Shown here one piece after another: positions 1 through 8,694 of a DNA stretch of 64,000 bases. The position numbers were made by a program, and so were the translations under genes. Under the pieces are notes generated by a model. It ran no database searches and was not told the DNA's origin. It saw only the letters and a list, made by a program, of their open reading frames with translations. Position 1 is the first letter of the stretch. Each line of letters opens with the position of its first letter. The DNA comes from Brevundimonas sp. (lineage in GTDB: Bacteria; Pseudomonadota; Alphaproteobacteria; Caulobacterales; Caulobacteraceae), in NCBI RefSeq assembly GCF_013912005.1, contig NZ_JACESB010000008.1:52711-116710 (forward strand), given 5' to 3'.

Positions 1-435
1 CTCCCGCCGGATCACGAACCGGTCGACGACCATGAGGCAGGGAACCAGCAGGGCGAGGGCGAGGAGGCTGTCCATGGCGATCGACAGGCCGACATAGGTG
101 ATCGCAAAGCCCAGATAGATCGGATTCCGGCTCAGGCCGTAGAGCCCCTTCGTCGCCAGCGCCGTCGACGGCTTCCACGGCTCCACCGCCGTGCCGATGC
201 GGCGGAAGTAGCCGGCCGCCGCCCCGTCCAGCAGCAGGCCGCCGAGGATCAGCGCGAGGGCGACGCCGCGGCGGACCGGGGTATCCAGACCGAAGCCCCA
301 CGCCAGCCAGCCGAAGCCGGCGTCGGCGGCCTCGGGCCGCTGGCCCAGCGCGAGCAGCCCCCAGCCGGCGAGCAGGAAGGCGAAGTAGATCAGCGGCGGC
401 GGCGCGATGACGCCGGGGTGGTCGCGGCCGGCCAT
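1..435 (-). CDS. Isoprenylcysteine carboxyl methyltransferase-like membrane protein (3' part beyond window)
   Basis: The 145 visible codons encode a multi-helix inner-membrane protein. Hydrophobic stretches lie near residues 10-30 and 45-65, and another pair occupies the C-terminal third. The segment GLYGLSRNPIYLGF is the signature of the ICMT/NnrU-like family, which methylates small or lipid substrates using S-adenosylmethionine. The C-terminus runs off the left edge. The ATG overlaps the stop of the upstream cupin gene by one base (TGATG), so the two are probably translationally coupled. The substrate cannot be inferred. Confidence 0.75.
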   Translation of the reverse strand, partial: MAGRDHPGVIAPPPLIYFAFLLAGWGLLALGQRPEAADAGFGWLAWGFGLDTPVRRGVALALILGGLLLDGAAAGYFRRIGTAVEPWKPSTALATKGLYGLSRNPIYLGFAITYVGLSIAMDSLLALALLVPCLMVVDRFVIRRE

Positions 436-806
436 CAGATCGTCTGTCCCTGCGGGGCGGTGAACGCCGAGGCGGGAGCGTCGCCGGTGTTGATCACCTC
501 CGAAGGTTCGAAGATCAGCACCTCGGCCTCCTCTTCGGCCGCGGTGCGGTGCTCGACCCCGCGGGGCACGACGAGGAACTGGCCGGGGCCCAGGGTCTCC
601 GCCCGGTCGCGGAACTCGACCCGCAGGCGGCCCTTCCAGACCAGGAACATCTCTTCCGCGTCGGCGTGGCTGTGCCAAGGGAAGGCGCCCTGCACCTTGA
701 CCAGCCGCACGTCCTGGCCGTTCAGCCGCGCCGCCACCCGCGGACGCCAGTGCTCGGAGAAGCCGGCGAACTTGCCGGCCAGGTCGATGACCGCGCCGTG
801 GGTCAC
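435..806 (-). CDS. Single-domain cupin protein
   Basis: A 123-residue single-domain cupin. The first cupin motif is clear around residues 45-59 (H45, H47, E51 or E52, then G), and the second ends at H86 in PGQFLVVPRGVEH. These residues would hold a divalent metal. Small cupins of this type act as enzymes or sugar/metal-binding proteins, so the reaction is unknown. It starts with GTG, and that codon overlaps the stop of the upstream isoaspartyl peptidase by four bases (GTGA). It therefore belongs to a three-gene minus-strand operon with the peptidase and the membrane methyltransferase. Confidence 0.8.
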   Translation of the reverse strand: MTHGAVIDLAGKFAGFSEHWRPRVAARLNGQDVRLVKVQGAFPWHSHADAEEMFLVWKGRLRVEFRDRAETLGPGQFLVVPRGVEHRTAAEEEAEVLIFEPSEVINTGDAPASAFTAPQGQTI

Positions 807-1870
807 GGCCGCACCTCCTCGTCCGCGTAGATGGCGACGGCGGCCGGGCGGCCGCTGGACGCGCTGCCACGGTACATGCCGGAGGTGTTCATGGCGAAGG
901 CGGGCGTTCCATCGACGCCCATGACGATCACCCCGCCGTCGCCGCCGATCGCGCCGACGTCGGCGATCTCCGCCTCGGCGGCCGCCTGCGCCCCGGCGCC
1001 CTCGCGGGTGCGGACGCAGATGTCCCGCGCCACCGTCGAACGGATGAAGTATTCGCCCGAGCCCGTCGCCGACACCGCGCAGCCGTCGGCGTTGGAGGCG
1101 TAGGTGCCGGCGCCGATCACCGGCACGTCGCCGACCCGGCCCCAGCGCTTGGCGGTCATGCCGCCGGTCGAGGTGCCGGCGGCGAGCCGCCCCTGACTGT
1201 CGAGGGCGACGGCCCCGACGGTGCCGAATTTGCGCTCGTTCAGCGGCGGACCGGCGGCGTCCAGGGCGGCCTGCGGAACCGGCGCGCCCTCCGGCCGGTC
1301 GGGGACCGGCTGCCCCGCCGCGGTCAGCGCGCCCACCAGCCCCTGCCAGCGCCGCTCGGTGAAGAAGAAAGACGGCGCGACCTGCTCCAGGCCGACGGAG
1401 GCGGCGAAGCTGTCCGCCCCCTCGCCGATCAGCATGACGTGCGGCGACTGCTCCATCACCGCCCGCGCCGCGGCGATCGGGTGGCGGGTGCGGGTCAGGC
1501 CCGCCACCGCGCCGGCCTGCAGGTTCGAGCCGTCCATCACCGCGGCGTCCAGCTCGTTCCGCCCGGCGGCGGTGAAGACCGCGCCCCGGCCGGCGTTGAA
1601 CAGCGGGTCGTCCTCCATCACCTCGATCGCCGCCTGCACTGCGTCCAGGGCCGCGCCGCCGTTGGCCAGCACCGCCGAGCCCGCCTGCAGCGCCCGGTGC
1701 AGGGCGGCGCGATAGGCGGCGTCCTGCTCGGGGCTCAGGCTGTCGCGCTCGATCACCCCGGCGCCGCCGTGGATGGCGAACGACCAGCGCGGCGCCTCCT
1801 GGGCGGCGGCGGGCGTCGTCCCGCAGAGGGCGAGAGCGAGGGCCAGGATCGCGGCGGGGGTGCAGTTCAT
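803..1870 (-). CDS. Exported isoaspartyl peptidase / plant-type L-asparaginase (Ntn hydrolase)
   Basis: This 355-residue precursor belongs to the Ntn-hydrolase asparaginase family, which hydrolyses isoaspartyl dipeptides and asparagine after self-cleavage. It begins with a signal peptide (MNCTPAAILALALALCG, then AAAQ), so it should act in the periplasm. FAIHGGAG near the N-terminus and the GTVGAV segment, whose Thr217 would become the new N-terminal nucleophile, are family hallmarks; GTSTGGMTAKRWGRVGD follows in the beta chain. I chose the ATG at 1870 (GGAA six bases upstream); an ATG at 1885 would add five residues and also has a possible ribosome site. It leads the operon with the cupin. 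Confidence 0.88.
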   Translation of the reverse strand: MNCTPAAILALALALCGTTPAAAQEAPRWSFAIHGGAGVIERDSLSPEQDAAYRAALHRALQAGSAVLANGGAALDAVQAAIEVMEDDPLFNAGRGAVFTAAGRNELDAAVMDGSNLQAGAVAGLTRTRHPIAAARAVMEQSPHVMLIGEGADSFAASVGLEQVAPSFFFTERRWQGLVGALTAAGQPVPDRPEGAPVPQAALDAAGPPLNERKFGTVGAVALDSQGRLAAGTSTGGMTAKRWGRVGDVPVIGAGTYASNADGCAVSATGSGEYFIRSTVARDICVRTREGAGAQAAAEAEIADVGAIGGDGGVIVMGVDGTPAFAMNTSGMYRGSASSGRPAAVAIYADEEVRP

Positions 1871-1904
1871 TGGTTGTTCCGGCATTTCGGGTAATCTTCC
1901 GACC

Positions 1905-2126
1905 ATGTCAGAAGTGACCGACATCGTCATTCCGGTGCTTCAGAAGATCCAGGCACAGCTTGGACGGGTCGAAACCGGCCTCGTCAACATCAAGGAAGAC
2001 ATGCACCACATCAAGGTGCGGCTCACCGGCTTGGAGGCCAATGTGAATGGCCTGAACCGCCGGATCGACCATTTTGGTCAGCGACTCGGCCGGATTGAGC
2101 GTCGGCTGGACCTCGTCGAAGTCTGA
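1905..2126 (+). CDS. Small coiled-coil protein of unknown function
   Basis: A 73-residue protein that is almost entirely amphipathic helix. Hydrophobic residues recur in heptad fashion (IVIPVLQKIQAQLGRVETGL, then VRLTGLEANVNGL and RIDHFGQRLGRIERRLDLVEV), predicting a coiled coil. It has no signal peptide, membrane span or catalytic motif. It is transcribed divergently from the isoaspartyl peptidase, with only 20-35 bases between the start codons. No good Shine-Dalgarno precedes its ATG, so it may be leaderless or poorly translated. A multimerisation or accessory role is possible, but function is unknown. Confidence 0.65.
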   Translation: MSEVTDIVIPVLQKIQAQLGRVETGLVNIKEDMHHIKVRLTGLEANVNGLNRRIDHFGQRLGRIERRLDLVEV

Positions 2127-2330
2127 GCGGGGGGCGTTGCCCCGTAGCTGCAGACGATCACGCCAATTCACCCTTAACCCTTGTCCGGCTTTCCCGACCG
2201 TGCTGCTTATGCGCCTTCGCGCGTCAGGTGGGGCGCAAGTCACAGGGAGTAAGCCGTTGAACCGAACGGTCGCAGGGGGCGCGCACGGCGCGTCTGACGG
2301 GCTTCGGGCCCGCCAGGGGGGAGCCCGGGC
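2127..2330 (+). promoter_or_regulatory. Leader and likely promoter of the peptide transporter gene
   Basis: A 204-base gap. A short GGGGC-GTT-GCCCC hairpin sits at 2131-2143. A possible promoter has TTGTCC at 2181-2186 and GCTTAT at 2205-2210, 18 bases apart. A strong ribosome site (GGGGGAG) lies eight bases before the transporter ATG. The promoter call is by eye. Confidence 0.3.
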
Positions 2331-4271
2331 ATGAACATTGTCATCATCGCAGGTCTGATCATCACGGCCCTCACGGGCATCCCCGTGCTGATGCAGATCC
2401 TGAAGAACCACCCGAAGGGGCTGATCATCCTGTTCTTCGCCGAGATGTGGGAGCGATTCTCCTACTACGGCATGCGGGGCATCCTGATCTTCTACCTGAC
2501 CCAGCACTTCCTGTTCGACGACGCCACGGCCTCGGCGACCTACGGGTCCTACACCTCGCTGGTCTACCTGCTGCCGCTGATCGGCGGCATCATGGCCGAC
2601 CGCTACATCGGCACCCGCAAGGCGATCGCCTTCGGCGCCCTGCTGCTGGTCGCCGGTCACGGACTGATGGCCTACGAGGGCCGCCCGGCCACGGAGACCC
2701 TGAGCTACGGCGGCGCCCAGTACGAGGTGGTCAGCGAAGGCCGCGGCGCGGCGCGCGAGGTCGGCATCATGGTCGACGGCCAGCTCTACGAGTTCAGTCC
2801 CGCCGAGGGCGGCGGGCTCCAGCTCGACGGCCTGCCCGCCGGCGCCTCGCTGCCGGCCGTCCTGCCCGACGGCGAGTACACGATGACCGCGACCCGCGAC
2901 ATGAGCGGCGTCAACGTCTTCTACCTCGCCCTGTCGCTGATCATCATGGGCGTCGGCTTCCTGAAGCCGAACATCTCGACCATCGTCGGCCAGCTGTACC
3001 CGCAGGGGGATCCCCGCCGCGACTCCGGCTTCACCCTCTACTACTACGGGATCAACCTCGGGGCCTTCTGGGCCGCGGTGCTGTGCGGCTTCCTCGGCCA
3101 GACCGTCGGCTGGTGGGCCGGCTTCGGCCTCGCCGGCGTCGGCATGGCGCTCGGCTTCGTGGTCTTCGTGCTCGGCAAGCCGCTGCTGCAGGGCAACGGC
3201 GAGCCGCCGAACCCGGAGCTGATCAAGCGGCCGCTGTTCGGCCCGATCAACCGCGAATGGCTGATCTACGTCCTCGCCATCCTCGGCGTCGGCATCGTGT
3301 GGTTCATGGTCCAGCGCAACGCCCTCGTGGGCACCGTGCTCGGCATCTCGACCATCCTGTCGCTGATCGCCATCGCCTGGATCATCGCCTTCGTCTGCAA
3401 GACCTGGGTGCAGCGCCAGCGCATGATGCTGGCCGTGGTGCTGATCTTCGGCGCGGTGGTGTTCTTCACCCTGTTCGAACAGGCCGGCACCTCGCTGAAC
3501 CTGTTCGCCGACCGCAACGTCGACCTGACCATCACCCCGACGGTCATGCAGTTCCTCGGCGTCACCATCGGCACCCCGGCCCAGCTGGAAGCGGCGGGCA
3601 TCACCCCGTCCGGCTTCTGGATCGACGCGACCATCACGGCCGCCCAGGTCCAGTCGTTCAACGCCGGCTTCATCCTCATCTTCGCGCCGATCTTCGCCGC
3701 GATGTGGGCCTGGCTTGCCGCGAGGAAGATGGACCCCAACCCGACCATGAAGTTCGGTCTCGGCCTCGTGCAGGTCGGACTCGGCTTCCTGGTGGTGGTC
3801 TGGGCCGCCGGTTCGGGCATGGTCGACAGCGCCTTCCAAATGCCGCTGATCATGCTGGCCCTGCTGTACATGCTGCACACCACCGGCGAGCTGTTCCTGT
3901 CGCCGGTCGGCCTGTCGGAGATCACCAAGCTGTCGCTGGCCTCGGTGGTCAGCTTCATGATGGCGGTGTGGTTCCTCGCCAGCTCGATCGCCCAGTACGT
4001 CGGCGGCTACATCGCCGGCCTGATGGGAACCGAGACCGTCGGCGGGCAGGTGCTCGATCCGGCCGGGGCGCTGCAGACCTCGCTTGCGGGCTTCGACGCC
4101 CTCGGCAAGTGGGGCGTCGGCATCGGCGTGGCCTTCATCCTGATCAGCTTCCTGATCAAGGGCTGGTCGCATGGCGCCAACGACCCGGACAACCATCCGG
4201 GGCCCGATCTCACCGACCGGGGCCAGGAGGACGGCAACGTCGCCCGGCCGCACGCCAGCACGCCGGCCTGA
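2331..4271 (+). CDS. POT/PTR-family proton-coupled oligopeptide transporter
   Basis: A 646-residue inner-membrane transporter of the POT (PTR2) branch of the major facilitator superfamily, which imports di- and tripeptides with protons. The N-terminal FFAEMWERFSYYGMRGIL (residues about 35-52) and LYYYGINLGAF (about 236-246) are the two POT signatures. A roughly 90-residue polar insert around residues 118-190, rich in Gly and Ala, lies between predicted helices and probably faces the periplasm. The protein is therefore longer than the usual 450-500 residues, as in some xanthomonad and caulobacterial members. The ATG has a GGGGGAG ribosome site. A strong terminator follows. Confidence 0.9.
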   Translation: MNIVIIAGLIITALTGIPVLMQILKNHPKGLIILFFAEMWERFSYYGMRGILIFYLTQHFLFDDATASATYGSYTSLVYLLPLIGGIMADRYIGTRKAIAFGALLLVAGHGLMAYEGRPATETLSYGGAQYEVVSEGRGAAREVGIMVDGQLYEFSPAEGGGLQLDGLPAGASLPAVLPDGEYTMTATRDMSGVNVFYLALSLIIMGVGFLKPNISTIVGQLYPQGDPRRDSGFTLYYYGINLGAFWAAVLCGFLGQTVGWWAGFGLAGVGMALGFVVFVLGKPLLQGNGEPPNPELIKRPLFGPINREWLIYVLAILGVGIVWFMVQRNALVGTVLGISTILSLIAIAWIIAFVCKTWVQRQRMMLAVVLIFGAVVFFTLFEQAGTSLNLFADRNVDLTITPTVMQFLGVTIGTPAQLEAAGITPSGFWIDATITAAQVQSFNAGFILIFAPIFAAMWAWLAARKMDPNPTMKFGLGLVQVGLGFLVVVWAAGSGMVDSAFQMPLIMLALLYMLHTTGELFLSPVGLSEITKLSLASVVSFMMAVWFLASSIAQYVGGYIAGLMGTETVGGQVLDPAGALQTSLAGFDALGKWGVGIGVAFILISFLIKGWSHGANDPDNHPGPDLTDRGQEDGNVARPHASTPA

Positions 4272-4296
4272 TCCCGGCGCATCGCTGAAACGGGAA

Positions 4297-4325
4297 GGGC
4301 GGAGCCTCGCGGCTCCGCCCTTTTT
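4297..4325 (+). terminator. Rho-independent terminator after the peptide transporter
   Basis: A perfect 10-bp stem (GGGCGGAGCC, loop TCGC, GGCTCCGCCC) is followed directly by TTTTT. Two flanking A bases can extend the stem into the T run. It lies between two convergent genes. The minus-strand side has only a short broken T run, so it mainly serves the plus strand. Confidence 0.92.
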
Positions 4326-4341
4326 CGTGGCCGCGGCCGTC

Positions 4342-6393
4342 TCAGAAGGTCCGCCGCACCTGCACGAACAGCCACGGGCTCATCCGCGTGCGCCGCACCT
4401 CGCGGTAGGCCAGCGGGGCGACGTCCCGCGGCCCGGCGAAGATGTCACGGTCGTAGCCTTGTTCCCGGTCGGTGGCGTTGCCCAGGTCGAGCCGGACCGT
4501 CAGGTCGGCCCGCGGCTTCCACTGGCCGTACAGGGTGACGAAGGGCTCGGCGTACAGGGCCCGCACCTCGCGCACCCGGAAGATGCGGCCCTTGTCGACG
4601 TTGCAGCCGTGATCGAAGCCGTACGACCACCGCCCGCCGGCCAGGTCGTGGTTGAAGGCGACGCCGCAGCCGAAGGCCTGCTCGCCCTCGAAGCGCCGCG
4701 CCTCGCCGGTGACCGGATCGATCACCTCGGTGCGCGCCCAGCTGGCCCGCGCCTGCAGCCGGGCGTTGGCCACGCCGAGCCGGTCCAGCGGCAGGGTCAG
4801 GCGCACCATGTATTCGTCGAACGAGCCGTCGCCGATGTTGCCCACCCCGTCGAAACCGCCGGCCAGGGGGATGACGTCCACGACATCCTCGACCTCGCCG
4901 TGGGCGGCATACAGCTCCAGCACCCCCTCCTCCCAGAAGCGCCGTTCATAGGCCGCCTCGAAGATGGTCGTCTTGTCCGGCTCGAGATCGGGGTTGCCGC
5001 CCTCCACCTGGCCGATGTCGATGTCGGCGGAGGCGACGAAGTCCTCGAAGTCCAGCTGCCCCACCTCCCGCTCGACGCGGAAGCGGAACTGGTGGCCGGT
5101 CCATGGCGTCCACGTCGCCTGCAGGCGCGGCTTGGGATAGACGAACGACTTGCTCAGCTCGCTGTCGCCCGACTGGCTGATCTCGGACACCTCGACCCGC
5201 AGCCCGAACTCCAGCGTGAACTCCGGACGGGGACGCCAGGTCGACTGGCCGAACAGCTCCCCGCGCAGCTCCTCCACCCGCACCGCCGCCGAGGGCAGGG
5301 GCACGGGGACGCCGTTCTCCTCATAGGCCGTCGTGCTGTCGAGGACGTTCCAAGCCACCTCGCCGCCGGTCTCCAGCGCCCAGGCGTCCGTCGGCCGGTG
5401 ACGCAGGACGGCGCGCGCGATCGTCTCGCCGGCCGTCGCGTCGGCGGTGAACAGCGAGGTCTCGCCGCCGCCCTCCGAGAAGCCGGCGTAGTCCTCGCCC
5501 GACCACCGCTGCAGCGCGATCAGCTCCATCGAGGTGCGGGGCCCGAGGTCGCGCGTCCAGTTGACCCCGAGTTCGGCGTCGACCTCGTCCGTCTCCTCGT
5601 CGTTGAAGCTGTCCGTCCCGGCGCCGGCGCGAATCAGCACGTCCTGCGAGCTCTCGCTGCCAAACCAGCCCAGAAGGCCGTTCACCCGCAGCCGTCCGCC
5701 GCCCCATCCCCGCTGCGCCGCGCCCGTGGCGCGGACGTTGCGGAAGCGGTCCCACAGCTCCAGGTCCGCGTCCTGGATCAGGGCGCCGGCGGCGTCGTAG
5801 CGCCGGCGAAAGCCGTCCCCGGTGCCGTCGGTGCGGTCCGTGGTGGCGCTGATCGACGCCTCGACCGAATCCTCCCCCTCCCGCCGGGACCAGCGGCCGG
5901 CGAGCACCGGGCCGACATAGCCGTCGGGGTAGAGGTAGGCGTTGCTCTCGAACACCCGCTCGGTGGCGGCGCCGCGGCGCAGGACGACGTTGGCGACCAC
6001 TGGGCGGCCCTGCATGTCGATGCCGGGGGCGCCCCCGCGAATCAGCTCCACATGGGCGACTCCGGAGGCGGAGATCCGCTCCAGCACGGCCTCCAGCCCG
6101 TCGCTCTTGGTGGAGGGCCGCTGGCCGTTGATCAGCACATTGCCGGCCGCGCCGGCCAGGCCGCGGGTGTCGTCGTCGCCCTCGTCGAACGAGAAGCCGG
6201 GCAGCCGCCTGACCATGTCCAGGGCCGTGTCGGGGCTGGAGGCGGCGAAGAAGGCGGGCTCGAAGACGAGAACGCCGCGCGCCTCGCCGCCGCCGCCGGC
6301 TGCTTGCGAAGGCTCCGGCAGGGGCGCCTGGGCCGCCGCCGGCCCGGCCAGTATCGAGACGGCGGCGCCCGCCAGCCAGATCGCCCTGCGCAT
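4342..6393 (-). CDS. TonB-dependent outer-membrane receptor, paralog 1
   Basis: A 683-residue outer-membrane receptor with a signal peptide ending near AAAQ. The plug region contains DMVRRLPGFSFD, NVLINGQRPSTKSD and HVELIRGGAPGIDMQG. The C-terminus ends in aromatic Phe (FVQVRRTF), as expected for a BamA-assembled barrel. It is clearly paralogous to the next receptor (shared FEPAFFA, DMV.R.PGFS, ELIRGGAPGIDMQG, VEELRGE, and an FRFRVERE/FRFRFERE then GQLDF stretch). The ATG has a GGGGAAGGA ribosome site. TonB receptors import siderophores, cobalamin, sugars or peptides; the ligand is unknown. The upstream region shares a conserved box with its paralog. Confidence 0.9.
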   Translation of the reverse strand: MRRAIWLAGAAVSILAGPAAAQAPLPEPSQAAGGGGEARGVLVFEPAFFAASSPDTALDMVRRLPGFSFDEGDDDTRGLAGAAGNVLINGQRPSTKSDGLEAVLERISASGVAHVELIRGGAPGIDMQGRPVVANVVLRRGAATERVFESNAYLYPDGYVGPVLAGRWSRREGEDSVEASISATTDRTDGTGDGFRRRYDAAGALIQDADLELWDRFRNVRATGAAQRGWGGGRLRVNGLLGWFGSESSQDVLIRAGAGTDSFNDEETDEVDAELGVNWTRDLGPRTSMELIALQRWSGEDYAGFSEGGGETSLFTADATAGETIARAVLRHRPTDAWALETGGEVAWNVLDSTTAYEENGVPVPLPSAAVRVEELRGELFGQSTWRPRPEFTLEFGLRVEVSEISQSGDSELSKSFVYPKPRLQATWTPWTGHQFRFRVEREVGQLDFEDFVASADIDIGQVEGGNPDLEPDKTTIFEAAYERRFWEEGVLELYAAHGEVEDVVDVIPLAGGFDGVGNIGDGSFDEYMVRLTLPLDRLGVANARLQARASWARTEVIDPVTGEARRFEGEQAFGCGVAFNHDLAGGRWSYGFDHGCNVDKGRIFRVREVRALYAEPFVTLYGQWKPRADLTVRLDLGNATDREQGYDRDIFAGPRDVAPLAYREVRRTRMSPWLFVQVRRTF

Positions 6394-6439
6394 GCTGTCC
6401 TTCCCCTGTCGCCGAAGGATGCGGCGGGGCGGGGCGCGG

Positions 6440-6462
6440 CTCCAGTTACAAGCGTGACAGGT
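6440..6462 (-). promoter_or_regulatory. Shared upstream box of the tandem TonB receptors, copy 1
   Basis: A 23-base element 47-69 bases upstream of the paralog 1 start. It matches copy 2 at 8582-8604 in 21 of 23 positions. On the coding strand the constant parts are ACCTGTC and CTTGTAACTGGAG. It is probably a promoter part or regulator site. Confidence 0.5.
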
Positions 6463-6487
6463 CCGCGGCGCAAGCGCGGCGCCCCGG

Positions 6488-8533
6488 TCAGAAGGTCTTG
6501 CGCAGGCGCAGCGACCAGAAGGTCCGCGGATCGATGTAGCGGCTCTCCACGAAGGCGATCGGCCGGGCCGGGGTGCGGTCGGCGTAGACCGTCCGCTCGA
6601 CCTCGAAGTCGTTCCAGATGTTCACCTGCGCCCGCAGCGACAGGGTCGGCGTCGGCTTGTACTCGGCCCACAGCTCCACATAGTCCGAGCCGCGGAACCC
6701 CGAGGTCTGGTCCGGATCGTAGCTGAACTGGTGCAGGCTCTCGATATAGGCGCCGCCCCATTGCAGCTTCCACGACGGGATGTCCTGCTGGATGGTGAAC
6801 ACCGGCTGCGACGGCCGCACGCCGGAGATCGCGCGCGTTTCGCCGGTCGTCGGATCGGTCACCTCGGTGTGGTTCCAGGTGTTGCGGAAGCCCAGCTTGC
6901 CGCCGGAGAAGCTGAACCGGTCCATCGGCACGAGGATGTTCACCGCCAGCTGGTCCAGGGTTCCGTCGCCGATGTTGCCCACCGCCGACAGGCCCATGCC
7001 CAGCGGGATCACGTCGATGGCGTCGACGATCTCGTCGTGCCGGTAGCCGATCGAGACGATGCCGTCGGTCCAGAAGCGGCGCTCGTAGGTGATCTCGCTG
7101 ATCCAGCGCTGCTCCGGCTCGAGGTCCACGTTGCCGCCGAACACATTGCCGTCGTCGAGATCAGCGGAGGCCGCGAAGTCGCCGAAGTCGAGCTGTCCCA
7201 GCTCGCGCTCGAAGCGGAAGCGGAACTGGTTGTTCGGCATCGGCGTCCAGGTCGCCTGCAGGCGGGGCTTGGCGAAGAAGAAGCTCTTCTCCTGGTCGGC
7301 GTCGCCCGACTGGCGGATGGTCGAGGCCTCGAGGCGCAGGCCGCCCTCAAGGGTCAGGTCGTCGCGGATCCGCCAGGTGCCCTTGCCGAAGGCCTCGCCG
7401 CGCAGCTCCTCCACCTTCACCGAAGCCGAGGGCAGGGGCACCGGCGTTCCGCCCAGGGTGAACGCCTGCTGGGTCTCCAGCATGTTGTAGGCGACCTCGC
7501 CGCCGGTCTCGAAGGTCAGCGCCGGCGACCGCTCGAAGCGGACGAGGCTGCGGAAGATGGTCTCCGAGGCGTTCCCCTCCGAGACGAAGCGCTGCTCGGG
7601 GCTGTCGACGCCGTTCACCCGATCCCGGCCGGTCGACGAGGCTTCGAAGTCGTTGAACTGGTGGATGAAGCGGGTTTCCAGATTGAGCCGCGGGCTGAGC
7701 GGCCGGGTGTAGACCACGCCCACCTCGCCGCTCGACCCGTCGTCGTCGAACAGGTTCTCGCGCCGCACCGTCGGGCTGGTCTGCAGCGAGATCGAATGGA
7801 AGTCGTTGACGCCGTAGCGGGCCGTCAGGTCGATCTTGCCGCCGAACAGGGGCGTGGCGTAGTTGCCGCGGATCGAGGTGCTGCCGCCGTACTGGTCGTT
7901 CCAGTAGTCCTCGCTCCGGATCACCGCGCCCGACCCGTTGCGCCGCACCACCGGCCCGACGCCGTTGGCGTCGCTCATCGACATGCCGTCGCTCAGGGTG
8001 ACGCCCCAGGTGGTCTCCCCCTCGCGGGCGGTGAACTGGTAGCTCCCGCCGTAGATGTCCTGCCCGCCCTCGAACAGCGTGGCGTTGGCGGTGAAGATCG
8101 ACTGCCGGCTCGATTCGCGCCGGGTGATGACGTTCACCACCACGGCGAAGCCCTGCATGTCGATGCCCGGCGCGCCGCCGCGGATCAGCTCGATGCGCTC
8201 GACCTGGCTGGCCAGGGTCCGGCCCAGCACCGCCGAACCGGTGTCGTTCTTGGAGGCCGGCCGCGATCCGTTGACCAGCACATTGCCGACCGAGCCCTCG
8301 AAGCCGCGACTGCCGTCGCCGTCGACGACGCTGAAGCCCGGGATCCGGTTGACCATGTCCAGGGCGGTGTTGGGCCGCTGGTCGGCGAAGAAGGCGGGTT
8401 CGAAGACGAGGACGCCCTGCTGCCCCGCCTCGGCCTGCGGAGCCGGCGCGGCCGGCGCGGCCGGCGTCTGCGCGGCGGCGAAGCCGGCGGACAGCGCCAG
8501 CGCCGATGTCGTCAGCAGAATCGTTCTGGTCAT
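6488..8533 (-). CDS. TonB-dependent outer-membrane receptor, paralog 2
   Basis: A 681-residue receptor encoded directly upstream of its paralog on the same strand. It has a signal peptide (TRTILLTTSALALSAGFAAAQ), then a Pro/Ala-rich linker, plug motifs DMVNRIPGFSVVDGDG, NVLVNGSRPASKND and RIELIRGGAPGIDMQG, and a barrel ending in LRKTF. The plug lacks the usual DEIVVTA-type TonB box. The start has a GAGGGGAG ribosome site seven bases away. The two receptors are about 95 bases apart and each has its own copy of the 23-base box, so they may be separately but similarly regulated. Ligand unknown. Confidence 0.9.
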   Translation of the reverse strand: MTRTILLTTSALALSAGFAAAQTPAAPAAPAPQAEAGQQGVLVFEPAFFADQRPNTALDMVNRIPGFSVVDGDGSRGFEGSVGNVLVNGSRPASKNDTGSAVLGRTLASQVERIELIRGGAPGIDMQGFAVVVNVITRRESSRQSIFTANATLFEGGQDIYGGSYQFTAREGETTWGVTLSDGMSMSDANGVGPVVRRNGSGAVIRSEDYWNDQYGGSTSIRGNYATPLFGGKIDLTARYGVNDFHSISLQTSPTVRRENLFDDDGSSGEVGVVYTRPLSPRLNLETRFIHQFNDFEASSTGRDRVNGVDSPEQRFVSEGNASETIFRSLVRFERSPALTFETGGEVAYNMLETQQAFTLGGTPVPLPSASVKVEELRGEAFGKGTWRIRDDLTLEGGLRLEASTIRQSGDADQEKSFFFAKPRLQATWTPMPNNQFRFRFERELGQLDFGDFAASADLDDGNVFGGNVDLEPEQRWISEITYERRFWTDGIVSIGYRHDEIVDAIDVIPLGMGLSAVGNIGDGTLDQLAVNILVPMDRFSFSGGKLGFRNTWNHTEVTDPTTGETRAISGVRPSQPVFTIQQDIPSWKLQWGGAYIESLHQFSYDPDQTSGFRGSDYVELWAEYKPTPTLSLRAQVNIWNDFEVERTVYADRTPARPIAFVESRYIDPRTFWSLRLRKTF

Positions 8534-8581
8534 CGCGTACTCCCCTCGTCGTCGAGAGGTGTGGCGGCGTGTCGCGGCAGT

Positions 8582-8604
8582 CTCCAGTTACAAGGGGGAC
8601 AGGT
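8582..8604 (-). promoter_or_regulatory. Shared upstream box of the tandem TonB receptors, copy 2
   Basis: The second copy lies 49-71 bases before the paralog 2 start, almost the same offset as copy 1. An AT-rich island at about 8605-8665, unusual in this GC-rich DNA, lies further upstream and probably holds the promoter. Confidence 0.5.
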
Positions 8605-8694
8605 GCATTAAAACGCGGACATGATTACACAGAATTAATCTGCGTCTTCTGTTCCCGTTTCCCTGTTACTTGACGTTCTTTGCAGGCCGGGCCC

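Noticed and set aside
1908-4253. Very long minus-strand frame opposite the peptide transporter
   Set aside because: Its protein is a His/Asp/Gln/Arg-rich antisense shadow; the plus-strand frame carries clear POT motifs.
4171-6726. Long plus-strand frame opposite the first TonB receptor
   Set aside because: Low-complexity antisense translation in GC-rich DNA; the minus-strand receptor has a signal peptide, plug motifs and terminal Phe.
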